21,235 bases of DNA from Leptospira sp. (GTDB lineage: Bacteria > Spirochaetota > Leptospiria > Leptospirales > Leptospiraceae): NCBI GenBank assembly GCA_021413405.1, contig JAIOQL010000593.1, positions 1 through 21,235 of the forward strand, given 5' to 3'. The position numbers were made by a program, and so were the translations under genes. Under the pieces are notes generated by a model, which was given only the letters and a program-made list of their open reading frames with translations, did not search any database and was not told the origin of the DNA. Within the stretch, counting starts at the first letter, position 1; every line of letters begins with the position of its first letter. Positions 16,500-21,235 of the stretch are shown here, in pieces.

Positions 16500-18041
16500 A
16501 TGGAAATAATAAAAGAGATTATTTATGATCACCCGGTCATTTTCGGAATCGCAACATTGTTCGCGATCATTTTTGTCAGGGATATACTCCAAAAAAAACA
16601 CACTATACAGCACAATTTTCCGATAGTTGGTCATCTCCGCTATATACTGGAACTGGTTGGTCCGGAATTGCGGCAATACTGGGTAGCAAATGATAAAGAA
16701 GAAATGCCCTTTAATCGTGCGGAAAGGATCTGGATCTATGCTACTGCAAAAGGGCAAAACAATAATTTTGGTTTTGGAACGACCGAGCTTCTTTATGAAG
16801 CCGGTTATCCGATAATCAAACATTCCACTTTCCCGATGGCGGAAGATAAAGTTACTGTTATTAATAACGATCCATCTGCCGTTCCGTGTCTCAAAGTAAT
16901 CGGAGAATTTCACAAACGGAAATACCCGTTTCGTCCATATTCAGTTGTAAACATTTCTGCAATGTCTTTTGGTTCTCTTGGTGAGAATGCAATTTCTTCA
17001 CTCAATAAAGGGGCAAAAATCGCCGGGGCATATCACAATACCGGGGAAGGTGGAGTCAGCCCGTATCATTGTCACGGGGCAGATGTTGTCTGGCAGCTCG
17101 GAACCGGATATTTTGGAGCACGGGATGAGAATGGAAAATTTTCTTTTGATATTCTGAAAGAGAAAGTAGAAAAGAATCCGCATATCCGGATGATCGAGAT
17201 AAAGCTTTCTCAGGGAGCAAAGCCTGGCAAAGGTGGAATCTTACCTGCCGCTAAAATCACTGCGGAAATTTCCAAAATCCGGCAGACTCCAATCGGAAAG
17301 GATTGTCTTTCCCCGAATTCTCACAATATGTTTCACGATGCAGAATCACTGGTTGAATTCATTGAAAAGATTGCGGCTATCACCGGCTTGCCCGTGGGAA
17401 TAAAAAGCGCGATCGGTTTTACATCATTCTGGTATGATCTTGGAAACATAATGAAGTCAACCGGAAAGGGTCCTGATTTCATTACCGTCGATGGTGGTGA
17501 AGGTGGAACAGGTGCGGCACCATTGACTTTCACAGACCACGTTTCACTTCCTTTCAAAATCGGATTCGCCCGGTTATATATGATATTCCAGGAACTTGGA
17601 GTATCGGAACGGATCACCTGGATTGGCAGCGGAAAGCTCGGTTTTCCCGATAGGGCAATCATTGCATTTGCAATGGGTTGTGACATGATAAATGTTGCAA
17701 GGGAAGCGATGATTTCCATCGGATGCATCCAGGCCCAGAGATGTCACACAGGTCATTGTCCGACCGGAATAGCAACACAGAACAAATGGTTGCAGGCAGG
17801 AGTTGATGTCGAAATGAAAAGTAAACGTGCTGCAAAATATATCCAGGGATTCAGAAAAGAATTACTCGCACTTTCTCATTCAGCCGGTTATGAGCATCCT
17901 CTTCAGTTCACGAGCAAAGACATTGAGATCAGTATGGGTATGAACAGGTTCACAACTCTCGAGGAAGTACTGGGATACAAAAGAGATATTGTGAATTTTA
18001 CTTCAATGCAGGATTACAAATTAACACCGGTGAGAAGCTGA
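16500..18041 (+). CDS. FMN-binding glutamate synthase family protein, membrane anchored
   Basis: A 513-residue protein matching the central and FMN domain of glutamate synthase large subunits. It has one N-terminal hydrophobic segment (about 10-26) that should anchor it. Landmarks are SVVNISAMSFGSLGENAI, AYHNTGEGGVSPYH, MIEIKLSQGAKPGKGGILP, the FMN motif VDGGEGGTGAAP and the GCIQAQRCHTGHCPTGIATQ cluster, whose three Cys bind 3Fe-4S in GltB. It lacks the glutaminase domain, so it is not a complete GOGAT. Such stand-alone proteins may act with another ammonia source or as an unrelated oxidoreductase. ATG 16500 is chosen because the frame upstream overlaps the antiporter antisense. The Shine-Dalgarno sequence is poor. 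Confidence 0.88.
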   Translation: MEIIKEIIYDHPVIFGIATLFAIIFVRDILQKKHTIQHNFPIVGHLRYILELVGPELRQYWVANDKEEMPFNRAERIWIYATAKGQNNNFGFGTTELLYEAGYPIIKHSTFPMAEDKVTVINNDPSAVPCLKVIGEFHKRKYPFRPYSVVNISAMSFGSLGENAISSLNKGAKIAGAYHNTGEGGVSPYHCHGADVVWQLGTGYFGARDENGKFSFDILKEKVEKNPHIRMIEIKLSQGAKPGKGGILPAAKITAEISKIRQTPIGKDCLSPNSHNMFHDAESLVEFIEKIAAITGLPVGIKSAIGFTSFWYDLGNIMKSTGKGPDFITVDGGEGGTGAAPLTFTDHVSLPFKIGFARLYMIFQELGVSERITWIGSGKLGFPDRAIIAFAMGCDMINVAREAMISIGCIQAQRCHTGHCPTGIATQNKWLQAGVDVEMKSKRAAKYIQGFRKELLALSHSAGYEHPLQFTSKDIEISMGMNRFTTLEEVLGYKRDIVNFTSMQDYKLTPVRS

Positions 18042-18065
18042 AGATAAATCGGGAGTGAATTTTCT

Positions 18066-18377
18066 TTAATTGCTGCTACTTGAACTGCTGGAGGAGCTGG
18101 AGCTGCTTTTTGTTCTGGTCTTGCATGAGTCATTGCAGTCCAGATTGTATTCGGTGCAAACAAATGCACCGACTGCGGAGTTCGAATTGTTTGGTGAAAT
18201 GACAGATAGAAAGCAGATATCAGTAAACTGCTTACAGTTTCTTTTACATTTTGTTGTTTCAGAAGTACCGCAATTCAGAATCAATAAAAACAAATAAAGA
18301 ATCTTCCAGCTATGAAAAATACTTAGGGTACTGGAATCTGATTTAAACCTGAACTTATCTGCTAATTTCATTTTCAT
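18066..18377 (-). CDS. Small Cys-rich putative lipoprotein with poly-Ser tail
   Basis: A 103-residue protein. A hydrophobic signal (KILYLFLLILNC) ends at Cys36 in a good spirochaetal lipobox, with a rather long charged n-region before it. The mature part has six more Cys at 44, 48, 55, 74, 81 and 85, with spacings x3, x6, x18, x6, x3. This mirror-symmetric pattern would suit two antiparallel helices stapled by three disulfides. The protein ends in 12 consecutive Ser and Asn (bases 18069-18107). The Ser codons are mixed (AGC, TCC, AGT, TCA), which argues for selection on the residues. Start could be ATG 18377 or 18371. It lies 52 bases downstream of the HtrA-like gene on the same strand. I do not recognise a function. 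Confidence 0.65.
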   Translation of the reverse strand: MKMKLADKFRFKSDSSTLSIFHSWKILYLFLLILNCGTSETTKCKRNCKQFTDICFLSVISPNNSNSAVGAFVCTEYNLDCNDSCKTRTKSSSSSSSSSSSSN

Positions 18378-18429
18378 CCGGTCTCAGCAGGGATTTTATA
18401 TTGCAAAGAAATAAAAAGCAATTAAAAAA

Positions 18430-19398
18430 TTATCTTTTTGCGTTATGCGGCATTGAAATATTGCTGTTCTTTCCTTTTGGACTTTCTGCTGGAATGATTC
18501 TCAAATTAATCCTCTGGTTGTTCCGTAGGATCGCCATTGTCTGAACTGAGTTGATTTTATCCTTGATGAGAAGCCTGAAAAGGTCATCCGTGTTTTCAGT
18601 CACAACATCATTGAAGGATAAAATATAATCCCCTGCGTGGATACCTGCTTTATCTGCGGGGCTTTTCGGTTCAACAGAGATTACAAATAGAACCTTTTTA
18701 TTTTTCAGGTTGTGAAAACTTGCTACCTTCGGAAGAAGTTCCACTTCCTGGGATCCGATTCCGAGATACGCACGTTTCACTTTTCCGTGTTGTATGAGTT
18801 CACCGGCAATATGTTTTGCCGTGTTGACTCCGATTGAAAAACATAATCCCTGGGCCCCCATTATTGTTGCTGTATTTACTCCGATTACAGATCCTTCTGT
18901 GTCAATGAGAGGTCCGCCTGAATTTCCCGGATTCAGAGCTGCATCCGTCTGAATTATATTATCTATCAGTCTTCCTGAATTGGTTCTCAATGTTCTTCCG
19001 AGAGCACTTACAATTCCGACGGTTACTGTGTGCTGAAACCCATAAGGATTGCCGATCGCAATTGCAAGCTGCCCGATTTTAACATTTGCACTGTCGCCTA
19101 ACTTTGCGGGGTTATATCCATGGGCCGTAATCTTCAATACTCCAAGATCCGTTTCCGGGTCTTCTCCGAGGAGAGTCGCCGTATAGTCTGAAGCGTCGTG
19201 CAAGGTGACTTTTATTTCATCCGCTTTGTTTATTACGTGGCTATTGGTAAACAGGTATCCATCAGACGAAAATAAAAACCCGGAGCCCTGGCCACCTTCC
19301 GTTTTTTTTTCCTTTGATTTCTTATATGTGTCAATCTTAACGACCGATCTCTTTGCAATATCAACTGCATCAATAATTGTTTGTGAGTAGGAATCCAT
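18430..19398 (-). CDS. HtrA/DegP-like trypsin-type serine protease with one PDZ domain, no signal peptide
   Basis: A 322-residue S1C-family protease. The triad is complete: His54 in FTNSHVI, Asp84 in DPETDLGVLKI and Ser160 in NPGNSGGPL. A C-terminal PDZ domain (about 215-310) includes VEPKSPADKAGIHAGDYILSF. Family members degrade or refold damaged envelope proteins, but here the N-terminus MDSYSQTIIDAVDIAKRS has no signal or membrane segment, so the protein appears cytoplasmic unless the start is wrong. AGGT lies six bases before ATG 19398 and supports this start. It is divergent from the FAD-linked oxidase over 101 bases and upstream of the Cys-rich lipoprotein gene. Confidence 0.9.
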   Translation of the reverse strand: MDSYSQTIIDAVDIAKRSVVKIDTYKKSKEKKTEGGQGSGFLFSSDGYLFTNSHVINKADEIKVTLHDASDYTATLLGEDPETDLGVLKITAHGYNPAKLGDSANVKIGQLAIAIGNPYGFQHTVTVGIVSALGRTLRTNSGRLIDNIIQTDAALNPGNSGGPLIDTEGSVIGVNTATIMGAQGLCFSIGVNTAKHIAGELIQHGKVKRAYLGIGSQEVELLPKVASFHNLKNKKVLFVISVEPKSPADKAGIHAGDYILSFNDVVTENTDDLFRLLIKDKINSVQTMAILRNNQRINLRIIPAESPKGKNSNISMPHNAKR

Positions 19399-19499
19399 AG
19401 TTAACCTATTTGACTGGCCTGAATGACCGGATAACAGAATAAAATATTATTGCTCTTTCCAACGGATATAAGATAGTATTTTCGGAAAGCAGGCAGGTT

Positions 19500-20767
19500 A
19501 TGGATCACAGAGAAAAACTCACTCAGATTCTGGGAAAGGAAAAAGTATTTTTCCGCAATGAAGAGATCATGGATAAAAATACATTCGATTCCTATGGAAC
19601 TGACAGGACAAAACTTTTTAAAGCAGACTATGAAATCCTGACTTTTCCCACAACAACGGAAGAAGTGGCATCAATCATAAAATACGCTTACGAAAACGAA
19701 TTAAAAATTGTTCCATCAGGGGGCAGAACCGGATATGCCGGAGGAGCAATAGCAAAAAATCATGAACTCGTAATTTCAATGGGGAAGATGGATAAAGTAA
19801 TCGATTTCGATCCATTCTTCGGATCGATAACCGTCGGTGCGGGAATGATTACAAAAAATGTTCAGCTGGAATCTGAAGAAAGGGGTTTTTATTTTCCGGT
19901 AGATTTTTCTGCAACCGGATCATCCTTTATTGGAGGGAACATCGCAACCAATGCTGGGGGTGTCAGGGTAGTTCACTATGGCCTCATACGCAAGAAGTCA
20001 GTTTGCGTCTCACAAAAAAACCGGTTGAATCAAAGGTAATCCTCGCCTCAGTCGCTGAATATGGAAGAATCCTCGACCTGTTTCGTGAAACACATAGCTC
20101 AGCGCTCTCTCTTCTTGCATTTGAATTCTTTACTGATGTTTGCCTCAAAAAAGTTCAGCATCATTTGAGTCTCCCGGATCCATTTTCTGCAGCCAGTCCA
20201 TATTATGTATTAATGGAATTCGGCATCCAGGAAGAAAGGGATGAGGAAAAGCTACTTTCATTCATCGAAAATATTTCGGAAAAAGAACTGATTATTGATG
20301 GAAGCCTGAATCAGAATTCAAGACAAAAAGAAACATTCTGGAAATATCGCGAAGGGATCAGTGAAAGCCTTTCTATAATGCATACTGTTCATAAAAATGA
20401 TATTTCTCTTCCTCTTCGTGAAATGGAGGAATTCCTTCAGGAAATGAGTGATTTGCTGAATGCAAAATATCCCGGATTTGAGATTGCACTTTTTGGTCAC
20501 ATTGGGGATGGAAATCTTCACCTCAATATATTAAAGCCTGCTGCGTTAAGCGATCAGGATTTCTTTTCTTCCTGTAAAAGTGTTGATCCCGAAATGTTTG
20601 CCCTGATCCGGAAACATAATGGATCCATTAGTGCGGAACATGGTATCGGTCTTTTGAAAAAAGACTTTCTCGGATTTTCCAGATCGGAACCGGAGATAAA
20701 CCTGATGAAGGGAATTAAGAAAGTTTTTGATCCAAAAGGAATTATGAATCCCGGAAAAATATTTTGA
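19500..20767 (+). pseudogene. GlcD-type FAD-linked oxidase, broken by internal deletion and frameshift
   Basis: From ATG 19500 the N-terminal FAD-binding type 4 domain reads normally: SYGTDRTKLFKADYEIL, PSGGRTGYAGG, SATGSSFIGGNIATNAGG and HYGLIR. Just after bases 19989-19991 the frame leaves the family and stops at 20039. Two bases over, EVSLRLTKKPVESK resumes the family sequence and runs intact to 20767, with FGHIGDGNLHLNI, EHGIGLLKKD and the usual FDPKGIMNPGKIF end. About 40-50 residues, including the GSEGTLG segment of the FAD site, are missing, and the lost length must be 1 modulo 3. Family members oxidise 2-hydroxy acids such as D-lactate, glycolate or D-2-hydroxyglutarate. The YGTDRTK start resembles the D-2-hydroxyglutarate/lactate branch. 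Both halves have good coding sense, so the lesion is either recent or an assembly error. Confidence 0.87.
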
Positions 20768-20928
20768 TCAAAACGGAATTATGTGGCCTCCGGAAGGTGA
20801 GAATACGCCGGGAAAAGGAACAATTTACGCATAATTTCCGATTGAAACAGAAATTGGCCGGGATAAAAACAGTCAATTTTCCATATAAATGTCATTGATA
20901 GAATTTCCATAGAGTACAAAATACAATC

Positions 20929-21235
20929 ATGAACGAAATTACTGACGCAAATTCATCGAATTCCGCTAAGGATCTGATTCAGAGATATAAATCGGAAAGA
21001 GGGGTCATAAAAGGATTCATGGAGAAGCTTCCGTTGTATTCGCAGGCGCTCGGGAATCAACAGTATGAAAGTGCAGATCTTGCAATCCGGAAAGAAATCT
21101 CAGCGAAATTGTCTTCTCTAAAGGAACCTTTTCGCAAAATTGAAGAAGGATTGGTAAAAAATAATCTTATCAATCTGATTGGAAAAACTGAACCTGCAAT
21201 GAGCATGATTGAAAAGATATCCTTTGAAATAAACT
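20929..21235 (+). CDS. Partial hypothetical protein, runs off the window
   Basis: An ATG at 20929 opens a frame with no stop to the end, giving about 102 residues. The protein begins MNEITDANSSNSAKDL and is charged and predicted mainly helical, with no signal peptide or membrane segment. I do not recognise a family. It follows the FAD-linked oxidase by 161 bases, which hold no other gene. TACAAT at 20922-20927, with TTGATA at 20895-20900, is a poor-spaced promoter-like pair. The codon use and reading-frame length support a real gene, but the call rests on 307 bases. Confidence 0.55.
   Translation, partial: MNEITDANSSNSAKDLIQRYKSERGVIKGFMEKLPLYSQALGNQQYESADLAIRKEISAKLSSLKEPFRKIEEGLVKNNLINLIGKTEPAMSMIEKISFEIN

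Noticed and set aside
16425..16913. A 162-residue minus-strand ORF
   Set aside because: It lies antisense inside the glutamate synthase-like gene, has no recognisable features and is a shadow of that coding frame.
18072..18107. Simple trinucleotide microsatellite
   Set aside because: The Ser codons are of four kinds in irregular order, so a slippage repeat does not explain the tract.
20003..20767. A separate oxidase gene starting at 20003
   Set aside because: Its codons continue the GlcD family upstream of the ATG, and the preceding ORF supplies the missing N-terminal half.
1..21235. tRNA, rRNA, CRISPR array, insertion sequence, prophage or toxin-antitoxin module
   Set aside because: No cloverleaf, regular spaced repeat, transposase, integrase or paired small toxin/antitoxin gene was seen; this is a visual reading, without a covariance-model search.

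Overview
The window looks like a chromosomal segment of a diderm spirochaete, most likely a Leptospira-like member of the Leptospirales or an uncultured relative. This placement is an inference from protein style, not from a marker gene. The signs are a G+C of roughly 40%, two putative lipoproteins with relaxed spirochaetal lipoboxes, a signal-peptide protein with a coiled coil, an outer-membrane barrel ending in Phe, and the wording of the CoaD and ArgG sequences. I found no rRNA, tRNA, CRISPR array, insertion sequence or phage gene.

Layout. Bases 2-3713 (+) hold a 5'-truncated GH42 beta-galactosidase with a long unassigned C-terminal extension, an inositol-monophosphatase-family enzyme and a stand-alone PuuD/urate-oxidase N-terminal membrane protein, closed by a strong hairpin terminator. 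Bases 3842-5993 (-) hold an envelope pair: a putative propeller-like lipoprotein and a secreted coiled-coil/membrane protein. Bases 6145-9879 (-) form a tight housekeeping operon, argG-coaD-ndk-ispA-tlyA. Bases 9969-14434 hold a Tat-like flavin amine oxidase (-) divergent from an outer-membrane porin-like barrel (+), then a LytTR response regulator (-) divergent from an alpha/beta-hydrolase (+). Bases 14520-16384 (-) hold a MmcQ/YjbR protein and a CPA1 Na+/H+ antiporter, divergent from an FMN-binding glutamate-synthase-family protein (16500-18041, +). The rest holds a small Cys-rich poly-Ser lipoprotein (-), a signal-less HtrA-like protease (-), a GlcD-type FAD-linked oxidase (+) and the start of an unrecognised gene running off the end.

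The most striking observation is that three conserved genes each lack a short internal block. coaD lacks about 27 residues and is frameshifted. The antiporter lacks about 28 residues, in frame, removing the ESLVND ion-binding segment. The GlcD-type oxidase lacks about 40-50 residues and is frameshifted. The flanks of each are otherwise clean and conserved. Since coaD is normally essential, this is either a cluster of small assembly deletions or real decay that should be compensated elsewhere. The other item worth attention is the small lipoprotein whose six mature cysteines are spaced in perfect mirror symmetry (x3, x6, x18, x6, x3), which suggests a disulfide-stapled helical hairpin. I did not find a convincing new multi-gene system.
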